64,000 nt of DNA from Bog-756 sp963704585 (GCA_963704585.1 OY969919.1:3038001-3102000); one strand, 5' to 3'; shown: positions 1-9,238, numbered from the stretch's first letter. Notes: a model not told the origin generated them from the letters alone. Translations and numbers: made by a program.

Positions 1-836
1 GCATCGACCGCCTCGTCGAGGCGGCGCAGGCCGACCGCACGATCGGTGCGGTCGGCGCGCGGATCACCGGTGCCGACGGCCTGCTGCAGGAAGCCGGGGG
101 CGTCGTCTGGCGGGACGGGACGACCAGCCACGTGGGACGCGGTAGGCCAGGGACGTCGAATGCGTTCGACAAGGGTCGCGACGTCGACTACTGCTCGGCC
201 AATGGGATGCTCGTCCGGCGCAGCGCCTGGGACGAGATCGGTGGGCTCTCCGAGGTCTACCACCCCGCGTACTACGAGGACGTCGACTTCTGCATGATGC
301 TCCGCGCGCACGGGTACCGCGTCGTCTACGAGCCGGGTGCCCGGCTCGAGCACGCCGAGACGTCCAGCACGTCGCCCGCGTTCCGGGCGTTCCTCATGGA
401 GCGCAACCGCCAGGTGTTCGTCTCCCGCTGGGATGAGGTCCTCGCGGGGTTCGAACCGGTCCCCGACGTCGTCGGGGCCTCGGCGGACCAGCGCGCCGCG
501 CTCCGGGCAGCAGCGATGGTGCGCGCCGTGGAACGCTCGGCAGCGCGTCGTCAGGAGGGAGGCGGTCCCCACCCGGCCGTCGAGCCGATCGCGATCTCGA
601 CCGATCCAGACGAGGCCGTGGCCGAGCAGCGCGAGCGGGAGCTGCACCACGCGATCGACGAGATCCGGGTCCAACGTGAGTACCGCCGGCTCCTCGAGGC
701 GCGGCTTGCGGCTGCGACCGAGGAGCTCCAGCGGCGGACCCGGGTGCGGCGGGCGGTACGCGGGGCGGCCGGACGGCTGAGGCGGGCCCTGGGGATGCAG
801 CCGGCAACGACGGCGGATCGAGCACCCTGGTCGTGA
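1..836 (+). CDS. Glycosyltransferase family 2, 5'-truncated by the window edge
   Basis: The reading frame is open from base 3 and ends at TGA 834-836, so the N-terminus lies outside the window. The visible part is the C-terminal half of a GT-A glycosyltransferase of the rhamnosyltransferase-like GT2 type. It has a VGARI segment, then ANGMLVRRSAWDEIGG, and YYEDVDFCMMLRAHGY, the ED-D acidic motif in which the Asp normally acts as base. VYEPGARLEHAE closes the fold. About 100 charged, Arg/Glu-rich residues follow (coiled-coil prone), a tail common in actinobacterial surface-polysaccharide GT2s. The enzyme would add a sugar from an NDP donor at the cytoplasmic membrane. It converges on the minus-strand sulfotransferase gene. 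The family is clear; donor and acceptor are unknown. Confidence 0.85.
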   Translation, partial: IDRLVEAAQADRTIGAVGARITGADGLLQEAGGVVWRDGTTSHVGRGRPGTSNAFDKGRDVDYCSANGMLVRRSAWDEIGGLSEVYHPAYYEDVDFCMMLRAHGYRVVYEPGARLEHAETSSTSPAFRAFLMERNRQVFVSRWDEVLAGFEPVPDVVGASADQRAALRAAAMVRAVERSAARRQEGGGPHPAVEPIAISTDPDEAVAEQRERELHHAIDEIRVQREYRRLLEARLAAATEELQRRTRVRRAVRGAAGRLRRALGMQPATTADRAPWS

Positions 837-863
837 TGCCCCGCACCTGATGACTGAGCCGCT

Positions 864-884
864 GCGCCGCATGATTCACGGCGC
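864..884. terminator. Hairpin between convergent genes
   Basis: GCGCCG (864-869) and CGGCGC (879-884) form perfect 6-bp arms around a 9-nt loop in the 60-bp gap between the stops of two convergent genes. There is no U-tract. The position fits a bidirectional terminator, but the hairpin could be chance in GC-rich DNA. Confidence 0.35.
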
Positions 885-897
885 GGAAGCGCAGAGG

Positions 898-1974
898 TCA
901 CTCGCCGCATTCGATCCGGCGATCCCTGTCCTCGGTCGCGCCGGCTGTGTCGTCCGCCGTGTCGCCCGCCGTGTCCTCTGACGAGTCGTCCCGGGTCCAG
1001 GCCGACAGGTCACGACCGAGCAATGACTCCAGTCGGCGGATGTCCCCGGCGAGCTCGTCCTGCAGCGTGCGACGCAGCTCCGGTCGCAGTGGCTGGCGGC
1101 GAAGACGCTGGGCATTGAGCTGCTGGACCTGGAGTCCGAGCGCGCGCCGTGTCCCCTGGTTCCGGACCAGGCCGCGGCCGATCGTGCGCAACAGCGGAGG
1201 CGGATTGCGAAGCAGTCGGATCACGAGTCGGCTGCGCGGTGACGTGTGTGCGTTGACGACCGCGAAGGCGGGCACGCTCGCAGCGTCGGGTTCGAGGCCG
1301 AGGAAGGCGAGCGCCGAGCGGTACGTCGCCGATGGATCGGCGGCGAAGTCGTCGTACACGATGACGTGGACCCGTTCACGCCCGAGTGCGTCGAAGAAGC
1401 GCTCGAGCTGATCCGCGTATCGGGCGACGTCCCGATAGAACAGCGACCAGAGCGCCCCCTGGCAGGTCGGAGGGATCCGCTCGCCGCGCCGCCGATCGTC
1501 CTCGGCCTCCAATGCCTCCTCGAAGTCGGCGATGTCCTCGTCCCCGTTGAAGAACGCCTCTCCGTGGAGCGAGTACATCATGTCGATCGGGTTTCGCAGC
1601 ATGGCGATCGCCCGGGCATCGGGCGAGAACTCGGCGATCTCCGACGCGGCCCGTGTGGAGCACAGGTACATGGGCGATGCGTCGATCAGGTAGCGCTCGT
1701 CCGTGGCTCCTGCGAACGAGGCCAGGTACGTCTCGAGGGACCTCCGGGGGAAGTTATTGGAAGGGAGGTCGCTCCCGAAGTAGTAGTACTCCTTCCCCTG
1801 CGGGACGCCGCGATCTTTCGGAGCCGGGGTACCGCTCGCAGGCGCCGGCTGGTGCTCTCCGGCACCGCCGCTGTAGATCTCGGGGTGCGTGCTCAGGTAG
1901 GACCACAGGGCGGTCGTGCCGGACTTCGGGGCGCCCACGATGAACAGGTTCGGCCTGCGCGCGGCGGCGCTCAT
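898..1974 (-). CDS. Sulfotransferase (PAPS-dependent family)
   Basis: This 358-aa protein starts at ATG 1974-1972. That ATG overlaps the TGA of the upstream GT2 by 4 bases (ATGA), which argues for translational coupling and fixes the start. Residues 10-21 (LFIVGAPKSGTT) are the 5'-phosphosulfate loop that binds PAPS. AIAMLRNPIDMMYSLHG, about 120 residues further on, is the 3'-phosphate-binding motif with the conserved Arg and Ser. The family moves sulfate from PAPS to a hydroxyl of a sugar or other acceptor. The neighbouring GT2, two more sulfotransferases and the divergent cysDNC operon indicate a sulfated surface glycan as product (inference). The C-terminal 40 residues are acidic and low-complexity. 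The acceptor cannot be read from the sequence. Confidence 0.85.
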   Translation of the reverse strand: MSAAARRPNLFIVGAPKSGTTALWSYLSTHPEIYSGGAGEHQPAPASGTPAPKDRGVPQGKEYYYFGSDLPSNNFPRRSLETYLASFAGATDERYLIDASPMYLCSTRAASEIAEFSPDARAIAMLRNPIDMMYSLHGEAFFNGDEDIADFEEALEAEDDRRRGERIPPTCQGALWSLFYRDVARYADQLERFFDALGRERVHVIVYDDFAADPSATYRSALAFLGLEPDAASVPAFAVVNAHTSPRSRLVIRLLRNPPPLLRTIGRGLVRNQGTRRALGLQVQQLNAQRLRRQPLRPELRRTLQDELAGDIRRLESLLGRDLSAWTRDDSSEDTAGDTADDTAGATEDRDRRIECGE

Positions 1975-2903
1975 CGTGCCAGTGGGCTCCGGAGGAGCCG
2001 CGCCATCGTGCGGGCAGGCAGCGCAGGATCGCGCGTACGCAGCCCGACCTTGCTCGCCTGCCATGCCGACGTCAGCACGACGGTGACGAAGGCGGCGTCC
2101 GCGGGGGACCGACGGGCCGCCTCGGCCAGGTGCCGGCCCACCGCGTCCCGCCGGCCGAGCAGGAGGTCGGCGATGCAGCGGTGGTACGTCCTGCACGCCG
2201 GGGTCATCGCGTCGTGGTGCTTCGCGACGATCTCGAGGAGCCCCGCCGATTGCCGGGCGGGATCGTCGGTGATGCGTGGACCCCCGTGTTGACGGTAGAG
2301 ATAGAGCACGCGCGGCACGACCCGGAAGGGGCGCTGCTGTGCGCACCGCAGCCAGAAGTCCCAGTCCTCCGCCACTTTGACCAGGGCGGCGTCGAAGCGG
2401 TGGTCGGGGCCGAAGCTCGAGCGGCGATACATGCCGAAGGGCTTGGCGACGAAGTTCATCCAGGTGAAGAGGTGGTCGTCGAGGTCGAGCGGCCCTCGGT
2501 AGAGGACGGCATGGCCGCTTTCGACCTGCATGACCTCGTGCCACGAGGACGCGGCGCCGACCTCGGGATCCTCGTCGAAGACCTCCACCAGGTAACGGGC
2601 CGCATCGGGAAGCCATGCGTCGTCGTCGTCGCAGAACGCCACCAGGTCGCCCGATGCGACCTCGATCCCGCAGTTGCGGGCTCCCGGAAGGCCGACCGCG
2701 ACGTCGTTCCGCACGGACCGGACCCTCGGGTCCTCGTCGACGAGCTGCTTGATCGCACCGGGTGTCCCGTCCGTCGATCCTTCGTCGATGACGACGAGCT
2801 CGAGATCGCGAAACGTCTGTGACAGGACCGATCGGGCTGATCGGAGGAAGTCCGCCTCGCGGTTGCGCGTAGGGAGCAGGACGCTCAATCGCGGTGACGA
2901 CAT
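1971..2903 (-). CDS. Glycosyltransferase family 2
   Basis: This 310-aa GT-A enzyme has LSVLLPTRNREADFLRSARS at the N-terminus, then LELVVIDEGSTDGT and LVAFCDDDDAWLPDAARYL. The DDDD run takes the place of the metal/nucleotide-binding DXD. ATG 2903 is chosen because GAGGAAGGGG lies 5-8 bases upstream and the family's first beta strand begins a few residues in. An in-frame start at 2927 also has a purine-rich leader and cannot be excluded. The stop overlaps the start of the downstream sulfotransferase, so the two are probably co-translated. It would transfer a sugar onto a lipid-linked or growing glycan that is then sulfated (inference). The C-terminal 90 residues are helical and Arg-rich, without a membrane segment. 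Confidence 0.82.
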   Translation of the reverse strand: MSSPRLSVLLPTRNREADFLRSARSVLSQTFRDLELVVIDEGSTDGTPGAIKQLVDEDPRVRSVRNDVAVGLPGARNCGIEVASGDLVAFCDDDDAWLPDAARYLVEVFDEDPEVGAASSWHEVMQVESGHAVLYRGPLDLDDHLFTWMNFVAKPFGMYRRSSFGPDHRFDAALVKVAEDWDFWLRCAQQRPFRVVPRVLYLYRQHGGPRITDDPARQSAGLLEIVAKHHDAMTPACRTYHRCIADLLLGRRDAVGRHLAEAARRSPADAAFVTVVLTSAWQASKVGLRTRDPALPARTMARLLRSPLAR

Positions 2904-2999
2904 GGTCCCCTTCCTCGACGCATTCACCCCTCAGACCAGAATGCAGTACGACAACGATAGGACAGCGACGGATACCTGTCGAGGGCCTCGGCTGGGCCG

Positions 3000-3905
3000 T
3001 CAGGCGGGAGGAGCGGGAAAGACCGGCGGACGGGTGATGTGCGCGAAGTGCTCCCAGAGGGAGAGGTCGATCGTCGGGTAGCGCGCCACGAGGTTGGCCA
3101 CGTCCGGTGCATAGAGCTGGACCAGCTGTTGGACGATGTAGGGATCGAGGTTCAATTTCGACTTCGACGCGTTCACCCGGGTGCGCAGGTCGGGCGGATG
3201 GAACGAATCGTCCACGCCTAGGAACCGGAACGTCTTGGCGAGGTTCTCGAGCGGCTCGCGGACACAGGCCTCGTACTGGAGGACGAGCAGCTCCTCGGGA
3301 CGGTACACGTCCTCCCAGGGTTGGAGGACGTTCGAGTACATGCCGTTGGCGAGGGCGCGGTAGCGGAGTCGGTTCCTGTCCCTCGCGGGCATCTTCCTCG
3401 ACAGGTCGGAGCAGTAGCGCTCGACGGGGTCACGCAGCATGACGATCAACTTCGCGTCGGGTGCCGCGGCCCGAAGGACCGGCGGGAGGTTCCGGGCGAA
3501 GATGGTGTTCGGCGACCACTCGCCGGTGACGGTCCCGTCCGGACGGGGGAACCAGTCGCGATAGGCCTCTGCGTCGGCGAGCGTGCACCTTCCCGCGTCG
3601 AGGCGACGCAAGAAGTGGTTGTTGAAGAATTCGAGCTCTTTTTCGTACTCGACGTGGATCTCCGGATGCGAGACCATCAGGCTGAACCACCAGGTGGTCC
3701 CCGACTTCGCCACGCCGATGCCGACGAAGTCGGGAGCGCCGGACTGCATGCCCTCGGGGACGGGCATCGGCGTCGGAGGTGTACCGGTCGCCCACCAGGC
3801 CTGTCGACCGAGGACGCGCAGGACTCGGCTCTGGAACGACCGCGGGGTCCGGATGAAGAGGAAAGTGGCCGGGCGGCGAAGAGAACTGATGGTCGACATC
3901 CTCAC
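3000..3905 (-). CDS. Sulfotransferase domain protein
   Basis: This is a 301-aa protein. After an Arg-rich N-terminal stretch, FVGIGVAKSGTTWWFSLMVS holds the PAPS-binding PSB loop (KSGTTW). AKLIVMLRDPVERYCSDLSR is the 3'-PB motif. HPEIHVEYEKELEFFNNHF matches the glycan-type sulfotransferase pattern, where the conserved Lys-Glu-FF region sits near the acceptor. WEHFAHI lies at the C-terminus. The start is GTG 3905 or ATG 3899; neither has a convincing ribosome-binding site. The gene stands alone, with gaps of about 95 and 160 bp, in the same orientation as its neighbours. It differs clearly from the other two sulfotransferases here, so it may modify a different position or sugar (inference). 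Confidence 0.85.
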   Translation of the reverse strand: MRMSTISSLRRPATFLFIRTPRSFQSRVLRVLGRQAWWATGTPPTPMPVPEGMQSGAPDFVGIGVAKSGTTWWFSLMVSHPEIHVEYEKELEFFNNHFLRRLDAGRCTLADAEAYRDWFPRPDGTVTGEWSPNTIFARNLPPVLRAAAPDAKLIVMLRDPVERYCSDLSRKMPARDRNRLRYRALANGMYSNVLQPWEDVYRPEELLVLQYEACVREPLENLAKTFRFLGVDDSFHPPDLRTRVNASKSKLNLDPYIVQQLVQLYAPDVANLVARYPTIDLSLWEHFAHITRPPVFPAPPA

Positions 3906-4063
3906 GATCAGACGCCCGACGATGGTGGCGGTGGGGCGATGAACACGGTCGCTCCCTGCACCTCACGTGGACCGATGCTCGGGAATGCGCTGCGGCAGTA
4001 TACCGATCCGTTCGTTCGGCCTTCCCGTGCACGGACCGGACAACGGCACGCCGGCCGAACGGG

Positions 4064-5041
4064 TCAGCGCGCGTCGGGACGCAGCCGTGCCGTCGCCGCG
4101 CGGAGGGGCTTCGTGACCCGCCAGCTCGTCGAACCTCGCAGGTGCTCGAGCTCGACCCGCCTCGCCTCGAGGAGCGCCTCGAGCTCGTCGAGCTCGCGAG
4201 AGCGGCTGCCCCGTCGCGCGGCGAGGAGGGCCGTGGTCCAGGCGGACTCGGGCGGGAGGGCAGGCGCTTCGAGTGGCCGGTGGCCGCCCTCGAGCTCGGC
4301 GAGCTGCTCCGCGAGCGCACGCTGCTCGGCGAGGAGGAGCCTGTCGGACCCGGCGTCGCGACCGGCCGCGGGTGCCTTGAGCGACGCCGTCGCGGCGGCC
4401 CGGTCCCACCCCGCGGCCGCACCGGCGAACTGCGGCAAGGTGCCGAGCCATCCCGCGAGCGCGTCGACCGACGCCTCGGGACCGTCGACGAAGGTCTCGT
4501 AGCGGCAGACATAGGTGTCGATGCCGTCGAGCACGTCGAGCGCCGTGCGGTTGTACCGCTCCCAGAGCGCGACGCCGCTCGCCGCCGGCATGCCGTCGCG
4601 GGACTCGAGGGAGCGCGCTACGCCGAGCGGCGAGCGCCAGACGAGCACGGCGGCGATCGGTCCGGGCAGCACCGCGCGCCAGAACGGCAGCAGCAGGCAG
4701 AGGCGCGGGTCCTTCCAGAGGAGCGGTCCTGCCGCCGAGTAGACCGAGGCGAGGGTCGCGGCGCCCTCGCCGGCACGGGCCGCCAGCTCGTGGTGCTCCC
4801 AGCCGTCCTCGAGCTCGGGCGCGGCCTCCCAGCTTCCCCCGAGCCGGGCGAGGAGTCGGTCGTCGAACGCGGTGAGGGCCGCGCTCTCCCAGTGCTCGAG
4901 ATTGCTCTCGGGCCAGTCGACGCGGTCCGAGGGGTCGCTCGTCGCGAATCCGAGGGAGCGGAGGACCCCGGTGACCGCCGAGGTGCCGCTCCGATGCATG
5001 CCGAGGACCAGGAGCCACGGGCCCTCGGGCACGCGGCTCAC
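4064..5041 (-). CDS. Sulfotransferase-family protein with C-terminal coiled coil
   Basis: The 325-aa protein starts at GTG 5041-5039, overlapping the TGA of the upstream WbsX-type gene by 4 bases (GTGA). WLLVLGMHRSGTSAVTGVL (residues 9-27) is the P-loop-like PAPS-binding site of the 'GMHRSGTS' sulfotransferase branch. LLWKDPRLCLLLPFW and AAVLVWRSPLGVARSLESR follow, with the 3'-phosphate Arg/Ser. The last 60 residues (ELDELEALLEARRVELEHL, then STSWRVTKPLR) form the short coiled coil with an STSWR signature often found at the ends of actinobacterial glycosyltransferases. That suggests membrane or complex association in polysaccharide assembly. The acceptor is unknown. Confidence 0.8.
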   Translation of the reverse strand: MSRVPEGPWLLVLGMHRSGTSAVTGVLRSLGFATSDPSDRVDWPESNLEHWESAALTAFDDRLLARLGGSWEAAPELEDGWEHHELAARAGEGAATLASVYSAAGPLLWKDPRLCLLLPFWRAVLPGPIAAVLVWRSPLGVARSLESRDGMPAASGVALWERYNRTALDVLDGIDTYVCRYETFVDGPEASVDALAGWLGTLPQFAGAAAGWDRAAATASLKAPAAGRDAGSDRLLLAEQRALAEQLAELEGGHRPLEAPALPPESAWTTALLAARRGSRSRELDELEALLEARRVELEHLRGSTSWRVTKPLRAATARLRPDAR

Positions 5042-7092
5042 CGGAGGCGCCGCCTCGCCTCGTGCCACGCCGAGGCGGTCCTCGGCATCGACCTCGCCAA
5101 CCGGTGCAGCGCGCGCCGCCAGGTGGGCGCGGGACGGCCCCGGCCGGCCACCGCACGGCGGTTGGTCTCGCTCGCGACGAGGCCGATCGACGTGAGGTAC
5201 CGGTCGACCGCGCGGCGCGGTTCGTCCCCGACCCCTGTATCGGCGGCCGCCGGCCCGACGACATCGTCGACGCGTCCCGGCGGTGCGTCGACTCGCACCG
5301 GAGCCAGCAGCCAGACGAACTGCTCGACCGACCAGCTCGGATTCGTCGCTTCGGCCAGCGTCCGCAGCGCGCCGACCAGCTCCTCGGGGAGGGAGCCGAC
5401 GAGCTCGTCGGCTCCCGACGCGACCGACGAGCAGTCGCTCCGCTCGAGCCGTTCCCAGCCGCAACCGGAGAGCAGCCGTGCGAGCGCGTCCTCCGTGAAG
5501 GCGTGGACCGGTTCGCCCGCCTGCCACCCGCGGCCTCCGTGACTCCAACGACCGCAGAGCAGGCGCAGCGCGACGTCGAAGTGAGCCACATTCGGCGCGG
5601 TCAGCACGAGCAGCGCGCCTCCGTGCCCGAGCGACCAGCGTGACAGCTCCGCGAGCAGCCGGTGCGGCTCGGCGAGGCGGTGGACCGTGTCGACCAGCAG
5701 CAGCGTGTCGACCCCGCCGAGCTCGTCGAGCGCGCGGGTGAGCGCGCCGAGGTCGGCGATGTCGCACTGGGCCGCGTCGATGCCGGCCAACTTGAGGTCG
5801 TGCACCGACTCGGCGGTGCCGTCGAGCGCGACGAGCGGCACGGCCGCGTGCAGCTTCGCGTGGGCCCCGGCCCGCGCGCCGGCGCAGAGGTCGACCGCGG
5901 GTCGCCGGGGGTCGCCCCGGTCGCCGCGGACGAGCTCGGCGACGTGGGCCGAGAGCTCGTCGGTGGCCAGGTCGGCCTCCTCGGGTGCCGGCTCGGCGAG
6001 GGGTGTCCCGGCCACCGGTGCGCCGCCGCCGAGCACCGACCGGGTGGCCTCGAGGAAGGCCCGCCCGTAGCGCAGGTCCGGTTCGAGGTGGTTTCCCTCG
6101 GCCCACTCGTTCCACGCGAGGAGGAAGACGTAGTTCTCCTCCTCGCGGACGTCCGCGACCGAGGCGACGACCCGCTCGAGCCACTCGCGGTAGCGCTCGG
6201 GCGTCGCGCCCTCGAAGACCGTCGCGCCCCGCGGGTAGCGCGGCGTGTTGTCCCACCCGACCATGACCGACGGGAAGTGCTTCCACGGCGGCGGTGCTTC
6301 GGCGAGCCGGGCCTCCACCGCGGACCCGTAGTCGAGGATCCGGTGCGGTCGGGTCTCGACCGCCGGCGCGAACAGCCGCTGCCCGGTGAAGGGCATGAAG
6401 CCGACCGTGGCGTCGAAGCCGGACGCCTCGGGACCGCCGGGGGGCCGACCCCAACCGTCGACCCAGCACAGGTAGAGGTCGGGGAAGCCGGCGCGCCGGA
6501 CCTCCTCTCGCCAGCGGTCCGTCAGCCGGTTCGCGTCGGGGAGCACGCCGGGCCGGTAGACGAGCAGGAGCGGTCGACCGTCGATCGTGATGTAGCGACG
6601 GTCGGCGAAGGCGGTGAGCATCCACCGGATGTGCGCGAGATCGTCCTCCTCGCTGTACTCCTGGGCGATGAGCACCTGGCCCGAGCGTGCGTCCCAGTTG
6701 CGGGTCCACTCCTCGTTCGCCCAGCAGAGCGCGAAGGGGAAGTCGGGTGAGCCGGTCGCGAGCACCTCGTCGAAGGGGCGGTGGAGGAGCCGCCGGCCGT
6801 TGAACCAGTAGTGGTAGTAGACGAAGCCGGCGATGCCGTGCGCGCGGGCCAGCTCGGCCTGTGCCTCGCGGACCTCGGGCACCCGGAGGTCGTAGTAGCC
6901 GAGCTCACCGGGGACGTGCGGCTGGTAGTGGCCCGGGTAGAGCGGGCGCGCCCTCGTCACGTTGGCCCACTCGGTGAAGCCCTTGCCCCACCACTCGTCG
7001 TTCTCGGGGATCGGGTGGAACTGGGGCAGGTAGAACGCGAGCGCCTTCGGCGTCGACCCCGCGTGCTCGCTCAGCCCCCCCGGCGCAGGCAT
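5038..7092 (-). CDS. WbsX-like (GH99-related) glycan enzyme fused to a methyltransferase-like domain
   Basis: The protein has 684 aa. Residues about 15-360 are a WbsX-type domain. KALAFYLPQFHPIPENDEWW and GKGFTEWANVTRARPLYPGH open it, followed by GFVYYHYWFNGRRLL, ALCWANEEWTRNWD and LLAWNEWAEGNHLEPD. The Glu pairs resemble the GH99 active site. From about residue 400, VDTLLLVDTVHRLAEPHRLLAELSRW and GGALLVLTAPNVAHFDVALRLLCGRW read like the second half of a class I SAM methyltransferase, but a clean glycine-rich GxGxG loop is not seen, so this domain may be degenerate. WbsX proteins occur in O-antigen and capsule clusters. The gene is coupled to the following sulfotransferase and preceded by a 40-bp gap after the aminotransferase gene. 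Start ATG 7092 is the most upstream sensible one. Confidence 0.78.
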   Translation of the reverse strand: MPAPGGLSEHAGSTPKALAFYLPQFHPIPENDEWWGKGFTEWANVTRARPLYPGHYQPHVPGELGYYDLRVPEVREAQAELARAHGIAGFVYYHYWFNGRRLLHRPFDEVLATGSPDFPFALCWANEEWTRNWDARSGQVLIAQEYSEEDDLAHIRWMLTAFADRRYITIDGRPLLLVYRPGVLPDANRLTDRWREEVRRAGFPDLYLCWVDGWGRPPGGPEASGFDATVGFMPFTGQRLFAPAVETRPHRILDYGSAVEARLAEAPPPWKHFPSVMVGWDNTPRYPRGATVFEGATPERYREWLERVVASVADVREEENYVFLLAWNEWAEGNHLEPDLRYGRAFLEATRSVLGGGAPVAGTPLAEPAPEEADLATDELSAHVAELVRGDRGDPRRPAVDLCAGARAGAHAKLHAAVPLVALDGTAESVHDLKLAGIDAAQCDIADLGALTRALDELGGVDTLLLVDTVHRLAEPHRLLAELSRWSLGHGGALLVLTAPNVAHFDVALRLLCGRWSHGGRGWQAGEPVHAFTEDALARLLSGCGWERLERSDCSSVASGADELVGSLPEELVGALRTLAEATNPSWSVEQFVWLLAPVRVDAPPGRVDDVVGPAAADTGVGDEPRRAVDRYLTSIGLVASETNRRAVAGRGRPAPTWRRALHRLARSMPRTASAWHEARRRLR

Positions 7093-7132
7093 GCCGACCA
7101 GGATACGACAGATCCCCGCTCGAACCCGCTGG

Positions 7133-8278
7133 TCAACGGCGGGTTCTCTCGTCCCGTCCTCCCTGCGCGGCCACGAGGGCGCAGATGCGGTCGACGTCGT
7201 CGCCGGTCAGCGCGGAGCCCGTGGGCAGGCAGAGCCCGCGCTCGAAGATCGAGGCACAGACCGCACCCCCGACGACCGGCGCGTCGGCGTAGACCGGTTG
7301 GAGGTGGAGCGGCTTCCAGGTCGGGCGGGACTCGATGTCCTCGGCCTCGAGCGCGAGCCGGACGGTCTCACGGTCCGCACCGAACTCGGCCGGGTCGACG
7401 AGGATGCAGGTGAGCCAGTAGTTCGGCTCGCCGTAGCCCGGATGCGGGAGGAAGGTGACGCCGGGGAGACGGCCGAGCGTCTCCCGGTACCGCTCGTCGA
7501 TCCGCTTGCGCCGTGCGATCTTGGCGTCGAGGCCGCGCAGCTGCGCGCGCCCGAGCGCGGCGAGCAGGTTGCTCAGCCGGTAGTTGAACCCCAGGTGCGA
7601 GTGCTGGTAGTGGGGGGCGGGGTCGCGCGCCTGCGTCGCGAGGAAGCGTGCGTGGTCGGCGAGGTCGGCGTCCTCGGTCACCAGCATGCCGCCGCCGCTC
7701 GTCGTGATGATCTTGTTCCCGTTGAAGGAGAAGACGCCCATCGATCCGAACGAGCCGGTCGGCCGCCCGCGGTAGGTGCTGCCGAGGGCCTCGGCGGCGT
7801 CCTCGACGAGAGGGAGGTCGTACTCGGCGCAGAGCGCGCCGAGCGGCTCGTAGTCCGCGGCCTGCCCGTAGAGGTCGACGGTCACGAGCGCCTTGGGGAG
7901 TCGTCCCACCGCGGCACGGCGGGCGAGCTCGCCGGCGACCAGGTCGGGGTCGACGTTCCAGCTCGATGCGGTCGAGTCGACGAAGACCGGCCTGGCGCCG
8001 AGGTACCGCACCGCGTTGGCCGACGCGACGAAGGTGAACGACGGGACGAGGACCTCGTCGTCCGGTCCGACCCCGAGGAGCAGCAGTGCCAGGTGGAGCG
8101 CGGCGGTCCCGCTCGAGAGTGCCACCGCGTGGCCGATCCCCACCCGCTCGGCGAATTCGGCCTCGAACGCGTCGACGTCGGGTCCGAGCGGCGCGATCCA
8201 GTTCGAGTCGAAGGCCTCGAGGAGCATGCGTCGCTCCACCGGCCCGACCTCGGGCGGCGAGAGGTAGATGCGGCTCAT
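7133..8278 (-). CDS. DegT/DnrJ/EryC1-family PLP-dependent sugar aminotransferase
   Basis: This 381-aa fold-type I aminotransferase has IYLSPPEVGPVERRMLLEAF at the start. VALSSGTAALHLAL is the phosphate-binding Gly-Thr-Ala loop, LVEDAAEALGSTYRG carries the Asp that contacts the PLP ring, and FSFNGNKIITTSGGGMLVT holds the Schiff-base Lys in NGNK. HLGFNYRLSNLLAALGRAQL is the family dimer-interface signature. Such enzymes make amino sugars on UDP- or dTDP-keto-sugars (PglE/PseC/ArnB-like), which here would feed the lipid-linked first sugar of the glycan. ATG 8278-8276 overlaps the TGA of the upstream sugar-phosphate transferase gene (ATGA). The PglE-like sub-type is an inference from the neighbourhood. 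Confidence 0.88.
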   Translation of the reverse strand: MSRIYLSPPEVGPVERRMLLEAFDSNWIAPLGPDVDAFEAEFAERVGIGHAVALSSGTAALHLALLLLGVGPDDEVLVPSFTFVASANAVRYLGARPVFVDSTASSWNVDPDLVAGELARRAAVGRLPKALVTVDLYGQAADYEPLGALCAEYDLPLVEDAAEALGSTYRGRPTGSFGSMGVFSFNGNKIITTSGGGMLVTEDADLADHARFLATQARDPAPHYQHSHLGFNYRLSNLLAALGRAQLRGLDAKIARRKRIDERYRETLGRLPGVTFLPHPGYGEPNYWLTCILVDPAEFGADRETVRLALEAEDIESRPTWKPLHLQPVYADAPVVGGAVCASIFERGLCLPTGSALTGDDVDRICALVAAQGGRDERTRR

Positions 8279-9238
8279 GCGCTCGCCTCCCGGTCGGGGG
8301 TGAGGGCGCCGGAGAGTGCCGCGCCGGCAAGGAGGCCCGCGGCCGCCGCGACGTCGAGCGCGACGGCGGGACCCATCGCCCCGTGGCGCGCGGCTGCCAC
8401 GGCGCCGGCCCCGAGGACGGCCTCGACCCCCACGTAGGCCGCGCTCGCCGCGAGCGGGGACCAGCCGCGGGAGACGAGCCGGTCGTAGGGGTGGCCGCGG
8501 TCCCCGGCCATGAGCGCGCGCCGGCCGCGCAGGCGGCGGACGATCGCGAAGGCGACTTCCGCGGCAGCGAGCGCGACGATCGCGAGCGCGGCGACGCCGA
8601 CCGCGGGCACGAGGTGGGGTCGGAAGCTCTCGGCCAGCAGCACGGCGAGCACGGTCCCGAGCAGGTAGGACCCGCCGTCCCCGAGGTAGATGCGTGCCGG
8701 CGGCCGGTTGAAGACGAGGAAGCCGAGGATCGCGGCCGCGATGGCGATCGCCACCTGGTGGCCCGTGCCGTGGAGGATCGCGGCGAACGCCGCGGCGCCG
8801 ACCGCGACCACGCCGCCGGCCAGCATGTCGAGGCCGTCGAGGAGGTTGACCCCGTTGACCAGAAGGACCGTGACCGCCACGACGGCCACCGCAGCGGCGA
8901 GCCCCGGCAGCCGGACCGGGCAGGTCGCGACCACGGCCACGCCGATGCCGACCTCCCCGACGAGGCGGACGGCAGGGTGCAGGTCGAAGCGGTCGTCGTC
9001 CGACCCCGAGCACGAGCGCAGCGCCGAGCGGGACGAGCAGGGACGGCCGCCAGCTCACGACCCCGACCGCGGCGCCGCAGAAGACCGCGACGCCGCCGAG
9101 GTAGGGGACCGGCGCACGGTGGGTCTTGAGCTCGCCCGGTCGGTCGACGATGCCGGTCCGGGTGGCGACGACGATGGCCAGCGGGGTCACCACGAGCGTG
9201 ACGGCGAAGGCGACGGCCGCGAGGACCGGCCCGCTCAC
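8275..9238 (-). pseudogene. Polyprenyl-phosphate sugar-1-phosphate transferase (MraY/WecA family), frameshifted
   Basis: The reconstructed protein is about 320 aa and polytopic. The N-terminal part (GTG 9238, overlapping the GNAT stop) carries VDRPGELKTHRAPVPYLGGV, the classic WecA/MraY first loop. The C-terminal part carries VNGVNLLDGLDMLAGG (the NxxDGxD Mg-binding motif), RIYLGDGGSYLLG, and GDRGHPYDRLVSRG, a form of the HxxxR sugar-binding loop. The two halves lie in different frames. One extra base near 9000 breaks what would otherwise read LGVDDDRFDLHPAVRLVGE, the DD motif of the family. Total length is 964 nt (3n+1). The enzyme would start the glycan by loading undecaprenyl phosphate. 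Every family motif survives, so a sequencing error is as likely as a real null. Confidence 0.75.

Noticed and set aside
1246..2292. Long plus-strand open frame opposite the sulfotransferase and GT2 genes
   Set aside because: Composition is Arg/Gly/Val-rich with no family motif, and the other strand carries clear domains; it is a high-GC shadow.
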